DNA of 32,817 bases, taken from assembly GCA_011176535.1 (NCBI GenBank), contig DUEP01000014.1, positions 1-32,817 on the forward strand. Reading direction: 5' to 3'. Positions 16,280 to 24,600 of the stretch are shown piece by piece (position 1 is the first letter of the stretch; every line of letters begins with the position of its first letter). Both the position numbers and the translations under genes were made by a program. Below the pieces are notes generated by a model. It saw nothing but the letters and a program-made list of their open reading frames with translations, was not told where the DNA came from and did no database searches. The DNA is from Anaerolineae bacterium. Its GTDB lineage: Bacteria; Chloroflexota; Anaerolineae; Anaerolineales; DRMV01.

Positions 16280-17689
16280 TTATCTGGCCCAACGCCAGGT
16301 CGTTCCCTGGGGACTGTCTTCCAGTTGCACGCCCAGTTCGGCCAGGCGATCCCGGATACGGTCCGCCAGTTCCCACTGCTTTGCCTGGCGCAAAGCGCTG
16401 CGCACCTCGACCAGGAGGGTGATAAAAGGCTCAGCCTCGGCCCCACCGCCCTGACGCGGCGCTTCGGGCCGCAACCCCAGCACCTCCATCAATGCCCGCA
16501 ACATGCTTTGAGCCGGGTGCAACTGGGCCTGGGTGGCCCCAGCGTCACGGGCCTGGTTGATGACGCGCACCAACTCAAAGAGATGCCCTAAGGCGCCCGC
16601 GGTGTTGAAATCGTCGTCCATGGCGGCCTCAAAGCCTTGCCGCGTGGCCTGGGTCTGCGCCTCTAACGAGGCCAACACCTCCCGCGGCGCGCCGGCCGCG
16701 TTGGGATACGCCGGGCGCAACCCGCCGCGCAACCGCTCCAGGGCTTTTTCGGCCTGCTCGATCACCTGGTCGTTGAAGGTGAGCGGCCGACGGTAGCCCG
16801 AATTCAGCACCATCATCCGCAGCACATCAGCCTCGTGCTCTTTCAGAAAGGCCTCGATGGTGACCAGGTTACCCAAGGATTTGGACATCTTTTCCCCGGC
16901 CATCTGGAGCATCCCGTTGTGCATCCAGTACCGGGCGAAAGGCTTTTTGCCTGTGTAGCATTCGCTCTGGACGATTTCGTTCTCGTGGTGCGGAAAGACC
17001 AAATCATTGCCGCCGCCGTGGATGTCGATTTGCTCCCCCAGATGATGCAAGTTCATGGCCGTGCATTCGATGTGCCAGCCGGGGCGCCCTTTGCCCCAGG
17101 GGCTCTCCCAGGCTGGTTCGCCGGGCTTGGCGGCCTTCCACAAGGCGAAATCCATGGGGTGCTCTTTCCGCTCGTCCACCTCAATCCGCACCCCGGTCTG
17201 CATCTCCTCCAGCCTTCGGCCGGAAAGTTTCCCATAATCGGGCACTTTCGTCACGCGGAAGTACACATCACCGTCCACCGGGTAGGCGTACCCCTTCTCT
17301 TCCAATCCCTTGACGATGCGAATGATCCAGTCGATCTCCTGGGTGACCCGGGGCTTCACCGTGGGAGGAAGCACATTCAAATCCCGCAAATGCTGCTCAA
17401 ACTCTGCGATGTACCTTTCGGCCAACACAAAGGGGTCCACCCCTTCTTCACGCGCCCGTTTGATGATTTTGTCGTCCACATCGGTGTAATTCATCACATG
17501 GCGCACCTTATAACCTTTGTATTCCAGGTAACGCCGAATGATGTCAAACACCAGGACGGACATGGCGTGGCCCACATGGGCCTTGTCATAGACCGTAGGC
17601 CCGCACACATACATGCGGACTTCGCCGGGGACCAGGGTTTCAAAAGGTTCCTTTTTCCGCGTCAACGCGTTGTAGACCATCAAAGCCAT
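16280..17689 (-). CDS. cysS: Cysteinyl-tRNA synthetase
   Basis: 469-residue class I aminoacyl-tRNA synthetase that charges tRNA-Cys. HIGH motif as HVGH (38-41) and KMSKS (267-271). The four expected zinc ligands are C29, C209, H234 and E238 (FPHHENE). [11 protein letters not shown] closes the protein. The ATG at 17689 has GGAGGT 5 bases upstream; a second ATG three codons later is less well spaced. It follows the PIN-TRAM gene by 86 bases, in which I see no T-box features. Confidence 0.96.
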   Translation of the reverse strand: MALMVYNALTRKKEPFETLVPGEVRMYVCGPTVYDKAHVGHAMSVLVFDIIRRYLEYKGYKVRHVMNYTDVDDKIIKRAREEGVDPFVLAERYIAEFEQHLRDLNVLPPTVKPRVTQEIDWIIRIVKGLEEKGYAYPVDGDVYFRVTKVPDYGKLSGRRLEEMQTGVRIEVDERKEHPMDFALWKAAKPGEPAWESPWGKGRPGWHIECTAMNLHHLGEQIDIHGGGNDLVFPHHENEIVQSECYTGKKPFARYWMHNGMLQMAGEKMSKSLGNLVTIEAFLKEHEADVLRMMVLNSGYRRPLTFNDQVIEQAEKALERLRGGLRPAYPNAAGAPREVLASLEAQTQATRQGFEAAMDDDFNTAGALGHLFELVRVINQARDAGATQAQLHPAQSMLRALMEVLGLRPEAPRQGGGAEAEPFITLLVEVRSALRQAKQWELADRIRDRLAELGVQLEDSPQGTTWRWAR

Positions 17690-17775
17690 ACACGACCTCC
17701 AGAAAACCGCCTTCGGGACCCCTGAGGGGCTGACCGACCCCGAGAGTGAGGGCCCACACCCCAAAAGTCCGGGCA

Positions 17776-18828
17776 CTAACGGTGTTCCTCTTTGGGACGG
17801 GCAAACAACATCCGGCCAGCCGCCGTCTGCAGGGCCTTGGTCACCACCACCTCGATCTCCTGCCCGATATAAGGTTCGCCCTGTTCCACCACGATCATGG
17901 TGCCGTCTTCCAGATAGGCCACGCCCTGATCCGGTTCCTTCCCCGGCTGGATGACCTCGACCGTCAAACTTTCGCCGGGGAGGTAAACCGCCTTGACCGC
18001 GTTGGCCAGTTCGTTGATGTTCAACACCTGAACGCCCTGCAACTCGGCAATGCGGTTGAGATTGTAATCGTTGGTCAACACGGCGGCCTTCAACTGTCGG
18101 GCCAGGATGAGCAACTTGTCGTCCACATCCCGCACATCGCGCACATCCATGTCGGTGATGCGTACCGGGATGTTGGGGTCCTGCATCAGTTCGTTGAGGA
18201 TATCCATGCCGCGCCGACCGCGCTGGCGGCGCAGGGGGTCCGGCGAATCGGCAATGTGCTGCAACTCCTGCAGCACGAAGCGCGGGATGACCAACACTCC
18301 CGAAAGGAAGCCGGTGCGGGCGATGTCGGCCACCCGACCGTCGATGATGACGCTGGTGTCCAGCAAAATCATCCGCTGGCCGCCTTCGCCGGCCGCCTCG
18401 CTCTCAGGTCGCACCACCCAGCGAATGACCCAAAACAGGTCATTTTGGCGCATGACGAACACCGCCACCCCCAGATAGGCAAACACCACGGCGACCACGA
18501 AAGGCAACCAGTTGCTGAAAGGCGCCGGCAACCGTGACAGGGGGAAGGAGACCAGGATGGCGATGAACAGCCCCACGGCCAAACCAGACAGCCCGGCAAA
18601 AAGGGTCTGCGGCGAAAGGCGCCCCAACCAACGCCGAGCCCACCCTAACGGGCGAGTGGTGAAATAAGGTGTCATGATCAAACCAAACAAAGCGCCCAGC
18701 AGGGCAAACAAAATGGCATAAGTGACCTTGTCTCCCCCGATCAAATGGCCCAAACGAATGCCGCCATACACACCGGCCACACCGAAACCTACGAAGCCCA
18801 AAAGACGAAAGATAAATTCAACACTCAT
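17776..18828 (-). CDS. PIN-TRAM domain membrane protein (YacL type)
   Basis: 350 residues. Four membrane helices fill residues 5-130. A PIN domain (about 153-265) has acidic residues of a metal site: [25 protein letters not shown] and LTNDYNL. A C-terminal TRAM domain (about 281-345, [20 protein letters not shown]) follows. The PIN fold is an RNase fold and TRAM binds RNA, so a membrane-bound RNase-like role is inferred; the family has no firm function. The ATG at 18828 has GGAG upstream; earlier in-frame codons lie in the leader, downstream of a clear promoter. Transcribed ahead of cysS. Confidence 0.9.
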   Translation of the reverse strand: MSVEFIFRLLGFVGFGVAGVYGGIRLGHLIGGDKVTYAILFALLGALFGLIMTPYFTTRPLGWARRWLGRLSPQTLFAGLSGLAVGLFIAILVSFPLSRLPAPFSNWLPFVVAVVFAYLGVAVFVMRQNDLFWVIRWVVRPESEAAGEGGQRMILLDTSVIIDGRVADIARTGFLSGVLVIPRFVLQELQHIADSPDPLRRQRGRRGMDILNELMQDPNIPVRITDMDVRDVRDVDDKLLILARQLKAAVLTNDYNLNRIAELQGVQVLNINELANAVKAVYLPGESLTVEVIQPGKEPDQGVAYLEDGTMIVVEQGEPYIGQEIEVVVTKALQTAAGRMLFARPKEEHR

Positions 18829-18965
18829 ACCCCTGCTCCGGATAAATCCTGATAAATCCGAACACGATCGCGCCGCCCCGAAAGCCGTTTCCCTTCCCCC
18901 ATGGCCTTTGAGCGGCCTCACAGCGAGCGAAATAATGAGAAAAATGAAGGCCCGCCGTCGCGCCA
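18829..18965 (-). other. 5' leader of the PIN-TRAM/cysS transcript
   Basis: About 130 bases from the predicted start to the ATG; no gene is seen. Near the gene, GGATTTATC occurs twice in tandem (18831-18850), and a short GGCC...GGCC stem lies further up. No known riboswitch class is recognised. Confidence 0.5.
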
Positions 18966-18994
18966 ATCATAGCATGGAGACCAGGGAAAGTCAA
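18966..18994 (-). promoter_or_regulatory. Strong promoter of PIN-TRAM/cysS operon
   Basis: TTGACT (18994-18989), a spacer of 17 bases ending in TGC, and TATGAT (18971-18966), so also an extended -10. Predicted start near 18959. Confidence 0.85.
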
Positions 18995-19075
18995 CGGCGA
19001 CTACCTGAAGTCAGGATATGAGTTGGAACACCTTATGGGAGGTGCGGCAACCTGCAAGAAGCCATACACCTTATA

Positions 19076-19181
19076 TCATTGCGAGGCCCGAAGCATTCCC
19101 CTCGCCAGCGTGGGGAATGGACAAGGTCTTTCGCTCGCCGACGAGGAGATGGCTTCGGCCCCTTACGGGGCCTCGCCATGA
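19076..19181. repeat. Palindromic MITE-like dispersed repeat
   Basis: A 106-bp element in the 240-base gap between the PIN-TRAM promoter and znuB. Its ends are imperfect inverted repeats: TCATTGCGAGGCCC (19076-19089) against the complement of GGGCCTCGCCATGA (19168-19181), 13 of 14 matching. Inside are two perfect hairpins, CATTCCCC/GGGGAATG (19094-19119) and GGCCCC/GGGGCC (19057 offset: 19157-19172). The CATTGCGAGG...CGAAGC...CGCxATGACA pattern resembles short dispersed palindromic repeats I recall from other bacterial genomes. No coding capacity and no clear target duplication. Confidence 0.7.
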
Positions 19182-19232
19182 CAGGACGGCCGACTCTTGT
19201 ACCTTGTCCGAACTCACATCCGAACCTCAAGA

Positions 19233-20024
19233 CTACCGCTTGCGCCAAAGGCTGAGGCCAAACAACGCCGTGCTGAGCAGCACAATCGCCGCGCCGGAAG
19301 GCAAATTCCACAGCGCCGAGAGCCACAACCCGGCCACCACACTCAACACGCTCATCCCCACCGCCAGGGCCATCATCACGGCGAAATCGCGCGTCCAGCG
19401 ATAGGCGGCAGCGGCCGGGGTCACCAAAAGGGCCGAGACCAGCACGATCCCCACCACCTTGATCGCAGCCACTACCGTGAGGGCGATCAGGGTGAGCATC
19501 AGGTAGTACAACGGCCCCTCCGGGATTCCGGCCACCCGCGCCCCTTCGGGATCAAAAGTGATAAACAGGAACTCTTTGTAGAACAGCGTCACGGCCAACA
19601 CCACCAACACCCCTACGCCGACCACCACCCATAAGTCACTGGCCCGGATGGCCAAAATGCTCCCGAAAAGATAAGCCATCAAGTCCTGCTCATACCCTCG
19701 CCGGAGGGAAAACAGCAACACGCCAAAGGCCATCGAGGCGGCGAAGAAAATCCCCACCGCGGTATCTTCCTTGAGCGCCCCCTTGCGGGAAACCGCCCCA
19801 ATGCCCCACGCCACCAACACACAGAACCCAATGGCGGCTACCAGAGGGTGAATGCCCAGCCAAAGGCCCAGAGCCACCCCGCCCAAAGCCGCATGAGCCA
19901 CGCCGGTGCCGATGAAGGACATCCCCCGCAACACCACATACACTCCCATCAACGCCGCCATCACCCCCACGAGGACTCCGCCGAACAGCGCCCGTTGCAT
20001 GAACGCATAGTGCCACAACGCCAT
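19233..20024 (-). CDS. znuB: ZnuB-like metal ABC transporter permease
   Basis: 263-residue permease of the ABC-3 (zinc/manganese) family with about eight membrane helices. Family features: RALFGGVLVGVMAALMGVYV, VLRGMSFIGTGVAHAALGGV, the YLFGSILAI stretch and the VVGIVLVSALLVTPAAAA region that contacts the ATPase. It carries metal released by ZnuA across the membrane. The ATG at 20024 has GAGGAGG upstream; a TTG 15 bases earlier lies inside that site. Last gene of the operon, 18 bases after znuC. No clear terminator follows, although the palindromic repeat lies about 50 bases on. Confidence 0.92.
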   Translation of the reverse strand: MALWHYAFMQRALFGGVLVGVMAALMGVYVVLRGMSFIGTGVAHAALGGVALGLWLGIHPLVAAIGFCVLVAWGIGAVSRKGALKEDTAVGIFFAASMAFGVLLFSLRRGYEQDLMAYLFGSILAIRASDLWVVVGVGVLVVLAVTLFYKEFLFITFDPEGARVAGIPEGPLYYLMLTLIALTVVAAIKVVGIVLVSALLVTPAAAAYRWTRDFAVMMALAVGMSVLSVVAGLWLSALWNLPSGAAIVLLSTALFGLSLWRKR

Positions 20025-20042
20025 CCTACCCCTCCTCAAAGA

Positions 20043-20852
20043 TCAGCACTCGTCTCCCCGGCCACGCCGGAGGTCGGGCTGCTTGACCACCATGTGGGGC
20101 ACATGCCCATGGTGGAAGAAAACCACCTCGCAGCCGTAAGCCTCGGCCAGGGTGGTGTCGGTCAGCACCACTTCAGGTCGATCGTGGGCCACCACCCTCC
20201 GGTTGATGCACGCCACGATATCCACATATTGCGCCACCACCCCCACATCATGGGAGACCAGCAACACCGTGATCCCTTGCCGGTTCAAGCGCCACAACAA
20301 CGCGTAAAGACTCTCGCTGGCTGCGGCATCCACGCCGGCCGTGGGCTCATCCAACAGCAGCAAATCGGGGCGGTTGACCAGCGCCCGCGCCAGGAATACC
20401 CGCTGCCGTTGTCCGCCCGAAAGGTCGCTCAACGGGCGATGGAACAATTCCGGGATACCCACCTCAGCCAGGGCCTCCTCCACGGCCAACCTGTCCGCCT
20501 TTCCGGGGCGGCGGAACAACCCCAGCCGGCCATACCGTCCCATGAGCACCACATCCCTCACCCGCAGCGGGAAACGCAAATCCACCTGCTGCACCTGCGG
20601 CACATAGCCGATGCGCGTGCGCAGGCGGCCCAACTGCTGAGGCGGCCGGCCAAATACCTCCACCTCGCCAGCCGAGGGGGAGACCAGGCCCAAAATCACC
20701 CGCAACAGAGTAGTCTTCCCCGCCCCGTTGGGGCCGATGAGGGCGACGAACGCCTCTTCCGGCACCTCCAGCGAGGCTTTCTCCAGGGCCACGATGTGAC
20801 CGTAAGTCACCGTCACCTCGTGCACCCGAACGACCAACGGCTTTTCGCTCAC
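20043..20852 (-). CDS. znuC: ZnuC-like metal ABC transporter ATPase
   Basis: 269-residue ABC ATPase. Walker A GPNGAGKT (40-47), Q-loop in IGYVPQ, signature LSGGQ (144-148), Walker B LLLLDEP (164-170), and H-loop VSHD with His near 201. The C-terminus is His-bearing (FFHHGHVPHM), which may bind metal. The GTG at 20852 overlaps the znuA TGA (GTGA) and has TTGGAG upstream. It powers the znuB permease. Confidence 0.93.
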   Translation of the reverse strand: MSEKPLVVRVHEVTVTYGHIVALEKASLEVPEEAFVALIGPNGAGKTTLLRVILGLVSPSAGEVEVFGRPPQQLGRLRTRIGYVPQVQQVDLRFPLRVRDVVLMGRYGRLGLFRRPGKADRLAVEEALAEVGIPELFHRPLSDLSGGQRQRVFLARALVNRPDLLLLDEPTAGVDAAASESLYALLWRLNRQGITVLLVSHDVGVVAQYVDIVACINRRVVAHDRPEVVLTDTTLAEAYGCEVVFFHHGHVPHMVVKQPDLRRGRGDEC

Positions 20853-21739
20853 GGTTCGCGCTCCAATCCACGCTGGAATTGCGCCAGGTTCCAACGCATC
20901 AGGTCCAGGTAATGCACTCGGGGCGGCACACCCCCGAGGGGGTCCAGGGGCAACAACCGGGCCCCGGTCTCGGCGGCAATGGTCTCCGCCGCCTGAGGGG
21001 GGAATTGCGTGCGGGTAAACACCGCCCTGGCGCCGGTGCGTCGGACGGTCTCCACCACCTGGGCGATGTATTCCGGCGAAGGCTCCTTGCCCGGGTACGG
21101 CTCCACATAAGCCGCGGCGGTCAGGCCGTAATCCGCCAAAAAGTAGTCCCAGGCCGGGTAAATGATCACCTGACGGGTGCGAAAGTGCGCCACCGCCTCC
21201 TCGATTTCGGCATCCAGAGCCTTCAATTCGTCCAGATAGCGCGCGGCGTTGGCCCGGTAGATGCGCTCGCCGTCCGGATCAACCTCGATGAGAGCGTCCC
21301 GAATGCGCTCCACATACACCATGGCCCGCTTGGGGCTCAGCCAGAGATGGGGGTTGACGTGTTCCGTGTCGCCCTCCGGGCGCAGGATCATCCCCTGGCT
21401 CAGGGGCACCACCTTGAGATCCGGGTTTTGGGCCGCCTCGATCACCTGGGGGGCCCAGAATTCCAATCCAGCGCCGTTGAGCACCAGCAGCCGCGCCCGG
21501 CTGAGGGCCACCATCTGCGCCGCGGTGGGCTCGTAGAGATGGGGATTGCTGCCCGGTGGGATCATGGTCACCACCTCCACCCGCTCCCCGCCCACTTGGG
21601 CGACGAAATCGGCCAGGGGCGGGATGCTGGCGACCACGGTGATGCGCTCCTGGGGCGGCGCAGCCCCTCCCGCGGTGCACCCCACAAGCGCCAGAGACCA
21701 CATCAAAGCCAACAACAATTGGCGTACCCGGCGTTTCAT
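20849..21739 (-). CDS. znuA: ZnuA-like metal-binding lipoprotein (cluster A-I)
   Basis: 296-residue ABC substrate-binding lipoprotein; signal peptide with lipobox LALVGC (Cys21). Metal-ligand positions of the family: His67 (GSNPHLYEP), His131 (VNPHLWLSPKRAM), the third ligand position, normally His or Glu, is Tyr194 (IIYPAWDYFLADYGL), and Asp266 (LPLDPLGG). A long His-rich loop, common in zinc-specific members, is absent. Two tandem ATGs (21742, 21739) overlap the zur stop; the second is better spaced from AGGAGG. Zinc is inferred from the Zur-type regulator and operator; manganese or iron cannot be excluded. Confidence 0.9.
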   Translation of the reverse strand: MKRRVRQLLLALMWSLALVGCTAGGAAPPQERITVVASIPPLADFVAQVGGERVEVVTMIPPGSNPHLYEPTAAQMVALSRARLLVLNGAGLEFWAPQVIEAAQNPDLKVVPLSQGMILRPEGDTEHVNPHLWLSPKRAMVYVERIRDALIEVDPDGERIYRANAARYLDELKALDAEIEEAVAHFRTRQVIIYPAWDYFLADYGLTAAAYVEPYPGKEPSPEYIAQVVETVRRTGARAVFTRTQFPPQAAETIAAETGARLLPLDPLGGVPPRVHYLDLMRWNLAQFQRGLEREP

Positions 21740-22206
21740 CATGGCACCTCCTGGAGATTTTGCTGGCATTCAGGGCAAAGGCCAAAGAACTGCAACCAGT
21801 GGCTCTCCAGCCGAAAGCCGCTCTGACGGGCCACCTCAGCCATCAAGGCGCTGATATCATCGCCTTTGAAAAAGTACACCCGTCCACAAACGGAGCACAG
21901 GGCCAGATGGACATGGCCTTCGGGGACGGCCACATAAGCACCACACCCATCCGGGCGGTGCACCCGTTGCACCAAGCCCACTTCGGTCAGTTTGTCCAGC
22001 GTGCGGTACACCGTCACCAGGCCCAACCGGGGATAGTAAGCCCGCGCCTGCTGAAAGACCTCCATCACTTCCAGGACCCGGTCCGACGCGGCCAGCACTC
22101 GGGTGACGGCCTCACGGGGCAAGGTGCGGCGATAGCCCTGGGCCTGCAACCGAGCCCACCATTGCTCCAGGCGCTCCTGCACCTCTGGAACGGCCTTCGA
22201 GGTCAT
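21739..22206 (-). CDS. zur: Zur, Fur-family zinc-responsive repressor
   Basis: 155 residues. Winged-helix domain (about 20-85; RRTLPREAVTRVLA, LGLVTVYRTLDKLTEVGLV) and a dimerisation domain with structural zinc cysteines C104/C107 and C144/C147. C88 in PDGCGAYV together with H98 and H100 (GHVHLALC) fits the regulatory site of Zur rather than Fur or PerR. First gene of zur-znuACB, overlapping znuA. GGAG lies 6 bases before the ATG. It presumably represses its own operon through the palindrome at 22226-22240. Confidence 0.88.
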   Translation of the reverse strand: MTSKAVPEVQERLEQWWARLQAQGYRRTLPREAVTRVLAASDRVLEVMEVFQQARAYYPRLGLVTVYRTLDKLTEVGLVQRVHRPDGCGAYVAVPEGHVHLALCSVCGRVYFFKGDDISALMAEVARQSGFRLESHWLQFFGLCPECQQNLQEVP

Positions 22207-22225
22207 GGGACACTCCGCGGATAAC

Positions 22226-22240
22226 TGAAAACGGTTTTCA
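22226..22240 (-). promoter_or_regulatory. Zur operator palindrome
   Basis: TGAAAA-CCG-TTTTCA on the minus strand, a perfect 6-3-6 palindrome, with flanking A/T-rich sequence. It lies at about +8 to +22 relative to the predicted start. It resembles TGAAAA-n3-TTTTCA boxes known for actinobacterial Zur. Binding by the adjacent zur product is inferred. Confidence 0.78.
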
Positions 22241-22254
22241 TTTTCGCCCCCCTG

Positions 22255-22282
22255 ATTATACCAACCCGCCGTGTTGTGTCAA
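22255..22282 (-). promoter_or_regulatory. Promoter of zur-znuACB
   Basis: Perfect TTGACA (22282-22277), a 16-base spacer and perfect TATAAT (22260-22255) in GGTATAAT context. Such a strong promoter suits a gene set held off by a repressor. Confidence 0.9.
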
Positions 22283-22467
22283 GGGTCGTTTTCCTCTGGG
22301 CACAAGCAAATGTCGAAGAAGCGCTCAAAGGAACTCACCCCTCCCCCGCCGCTTGCGGAGGCTGTCCTGAGTATCCACGAAGAACAAGCCGATGCCAGGA
22401 GGTAGGGAGAGCTCTCTCCCCACAGGTGCCTCTCTTCAACATTTGCGTGCATCCTCCCCCCCGAAGG
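22283..22467. other. Intergenic region after the HAD gene
   Basis: No gene is seen. It contains GGGAGAG-AG-CTCTCCC (22406-22421) and a small CCGC/GCGG stem near 22349. Neither has a clear U-tract. Confidence 0.4.
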
Positions 22468-23151
22468 TCACCGGGAGTCGGGCAACAGCCAGCGGGTCAG
22501 GTCAGGCGTGGCCTCCAGGAGGAGATCGGCTCCAGCCCGGCGCAATTCCTCTTCTTCGCCAAAACCGCACAACACCCCCACCGTTTGCGCGCCTGCGGCC
22601 CTCCCGGCCGCGATGTCCACCACGGTATCCCCCACCATCACCCCCGCCGCTGGGGGGATGCCCATTCGCTCCGCCGCCCAGAGCACAGGGTCCGGGAAGG
22701 GCTTGGTGTGCTCACAGGTCTGCGCCGTGGCGACGCAGCAAAAGAAGCCCTGCAGGTCAAAGGCCTCCAGGAAGGCCAGGGTAGAAGCCTCCGGACGCGC
22801 GCTCACCACGGCCAGGGGATAACGCCCGGACAAGGCGACCAACATCTCGCGCACGCCGGGCACCAAACGAAACGCCGGCGGGCGATGCGGCAAAAGGCGC
22901 GCCAACCAGGAAATCAAACGCACTAACTCATCGTCGATCCCCAGCCGGTCCGGCCAGGCATAGAGGGTGTTGAAGGGCTCCTCCAGCGCCATGACCACCC
23001 GGCGGGCCACCTGTTGTGGGGTCCACCGAGGGAAGAGGAAACGGAATGGACGCAGCAGGTGCGCCAGACGGGCCACCATGAGGTCGTCGGTGTCGCTCAA
23101 GGTACCGTCCACATCGAAAAACACACCTTGCACACGCGTGACCTCCAGCAT
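22468..23151 (-). CDS. HAD-superfamily phosphatase, phosphoglycolate-phosphatase-like
   Basis: 227 residues. Motif I FFDVDGTLSD with nucleophile Asp13 and acid Asp15; motif II VVSAR (Ser117); Lys150 in HTKPFPDP as motif III; motif IV GDTVVDIAAGRAAG (Asp175, Asp179). The helical cap between motifs I and II (about 20-95) makes it a class C1 HAD, like Gph or PpaX. The substrate cannot be told. Its ATG overlaps the stop of the upstream peptidase-like gene as TGATG, with AGGAGGGG before it. Confidence 0.88.
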   Translation of the reverse strand: MLEVTRVQGVFFDVDGTLSDTDDLMVARLAHLLRPFRFLFPRWTPQQVARRVVMALEEPFNTLYAWPDRLGIDDELVRLISWLARLLPHRPPAFRLVPGVREMLVALSGRYPLAVVSARPEASTLAFLEAFDLQGFFCCVATAQTCEHTKPFPDPVLWAAERMGIPPAAGVMVGDTVVDIAAGRAAGAQTVGVLCGFGEEEELRRAGADLLLEATPDLTRWLLPDSR

Positions 23152-24563
23152 CACCCCTCCTGCTGAGCGCGGACGGCGGCCAACACGGCCCGGGCCAGGT
23201 CTTCCCCGGGGGCCATGATCCACACAGTCGTACGAGGCCCGGCAAAGAGCACATGGAACGCCGTGGCCGTGCGCCACACGGTCAGCCCTTCGCGAACTTC
23301 GGCGCGGGTTCCGGTGCGGGCATTGAGGTACTGCATAAAGGCCTTGGTGAATTCATAGCGTTCTGCGCCACTGGCCCACACCACCTGAGAAACCAGCAAC
23401 AGGGCACCGCTCTCACGATGACGGAAGAGGGCGTAAGCATCCCCATCCCATCCATCCGCTGCAGCGCGGGCCACCCCTGCGTCCAAACGCACGGCGGGCT
23501 CCACCCCATAGGCCAGCAAAGCCAGCACCCCCCACTCACCCAGCGTTCCTTGGGCGACCTTTTCCCATTCCGTGCCCAACACCGGAGCCAGCGCGGGCAA
23601 GGTGACGGACAACGGCTGGACATCGGGATAGCGTTCCGGGTGCAGGATTTGCTCGCTGCTGACCGGTGGCGCGGCATAGGCCGCGTTGACCGCCTCCCAG
23701 CCGCCGCGACTGTACAGCACGGCCACGAAATTGAGCCCAGCCTCATACGGGAACAGCGCCTGGTGTTGCACAAACCAGAGCAATCCAGCCAACCCCATCC
23801 CTTCCACCGTCTGCGCCTGCATTTGCCGTTGCTCGGCCGGAGAAGCGTACTGGGCCGCCCAAAAGACCGCGCTCCACAACGCATCCCCTTGCGTCAGCGC
23901 CGCCCTGGCCCGACAGGCATCCTCCTTCAGGAGACAGGAGAACGAAGGCACATTGGCCACGCCAAAGGCCTGCCAGGCGAAATTTTGCGCCTGTAGGGCG
24001 TGCACAAAAGCGCGCACATAAGCCCCTTTGGCGGCCCCATCGAAAGGCACCTCCGCGTTCAGGGCCATGGTTTGCGCCGGGGCATCATACACCGCGAACC
24101 GGCGGGCCACCGCCGCATCGAAAAGACGGTAATACGCCTTCCAGAGGGAATCGCCCACCCTCCGCCACCCCAGGGCGGTGAGCACCAGGGCTTCCCGGCC
24201 TACTTCTTCGGCGGGGTACGCGTCCAGGAACCCCGCCGTCCATTGCTGCGTCCACGCCTGCCGAGAGTAGACTTTCCGGGGGAGGGCGCGCAAAATGGCC
24301 AACTGGCGCACATCGGCCACCTCGCGTTCCATCCGCTCCAGCGCAGCCACCACCTCCGGTGCGAGCGCCTGGGAGGCCGCGGTGGGCGTCGGGGAAGGGA
24401 CGAACAGGGCTGTGGCCCGTGGAACAGGCTCCCGGGTGGGCGTCACGGGCACAGATGAGGCAGGGGCAGCCTCCTCCCCCACGCGGGCAAAAGTCCAAAA
24501 GAGGGCCACGATGCCCCCCCAGAGGACGAGCAAAGCCGCCACCTTCCAGAAACGCGCTTTCAT
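23151..24563 (-). CDS. Membrane-anchored degenerate zincin-like peptidase homologue
   Basis: 470 residues. One membrane helix (8-25), a Pro/Thr/Ser-rich linker (about 34-62), then a globular extracytoplasmic domain. FPYEAGLNFVAVLYSRGGWE (271-290), AVNAAYAAPPVSSEQILHPE (291-310), TLGEWGVLALL and ADGWDGDAYALFR match, from memory, a family of bacterial HExxH proteins whose core is H-E-x-T-H-A-L-Q-D-Q. Here the motif is R-A-F-V-H-A-L-Q-A-Q (184-193), and the later EGDA is QGDA (225-228). Two metal ligands and the catalytic Glu are thus replaced. A binding or regulatory role is possible. The ATG at 24563 has GGGGGA upstream and begins the signal-anchor; a GTG 30 bases earlier is an alternative. 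Confidence 0.72.
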   Translation of the reverse strand: MKARFWKVAALLVLWGGIVALFWTFARVGEEAAPASSVPVTPTREPVPRATALFVPSPTPTAASQALAPEVVAALERMEREVADVRQLAILRALPRKVYSRQAWTQQWTAGFLDAYPAEEVGREALVLTALGWRRVGDSLWKAYYRLFDAAVARRFAVYDAPAQTMALNAEVPFDGAAKGAYVRAFVHALQAQNFAWQAFGVANVPSFSCLLKEDACRARAALTQGDALWSAVFWAAQYASPAEQRQMQAQTVEGMGLAGLLWFVQHQALFPYEAGLNFVAVLYSRGGWEAVNAAYAAPPVSSEQILHPERYPDVQPLSVTLPALAPVLGTEWEKVAQGTLGEWGVLALLAYGVEPAVRLDAGVARAAADGWDGDAYALFRHRESGALLLVSQVVWASGAERYEFTKAFMQYLNARTGTRAEVREGLTVWRTATAFHVLFAGPRTTVWIMAPGEDLARAVLAAVRAQQEG

Positions 24564-24600
24564 CCCGGTTTTCCCCCGTCGGCCATGAGCCACGATAGCG

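Noticed and set aside
17690-17775. Possible T-box riboswitch before cysS
   Set aside because: No T-box AGGGTGG-like sequence, specifier stem or terminator/antiterminator pair is visible in the 86 bases.
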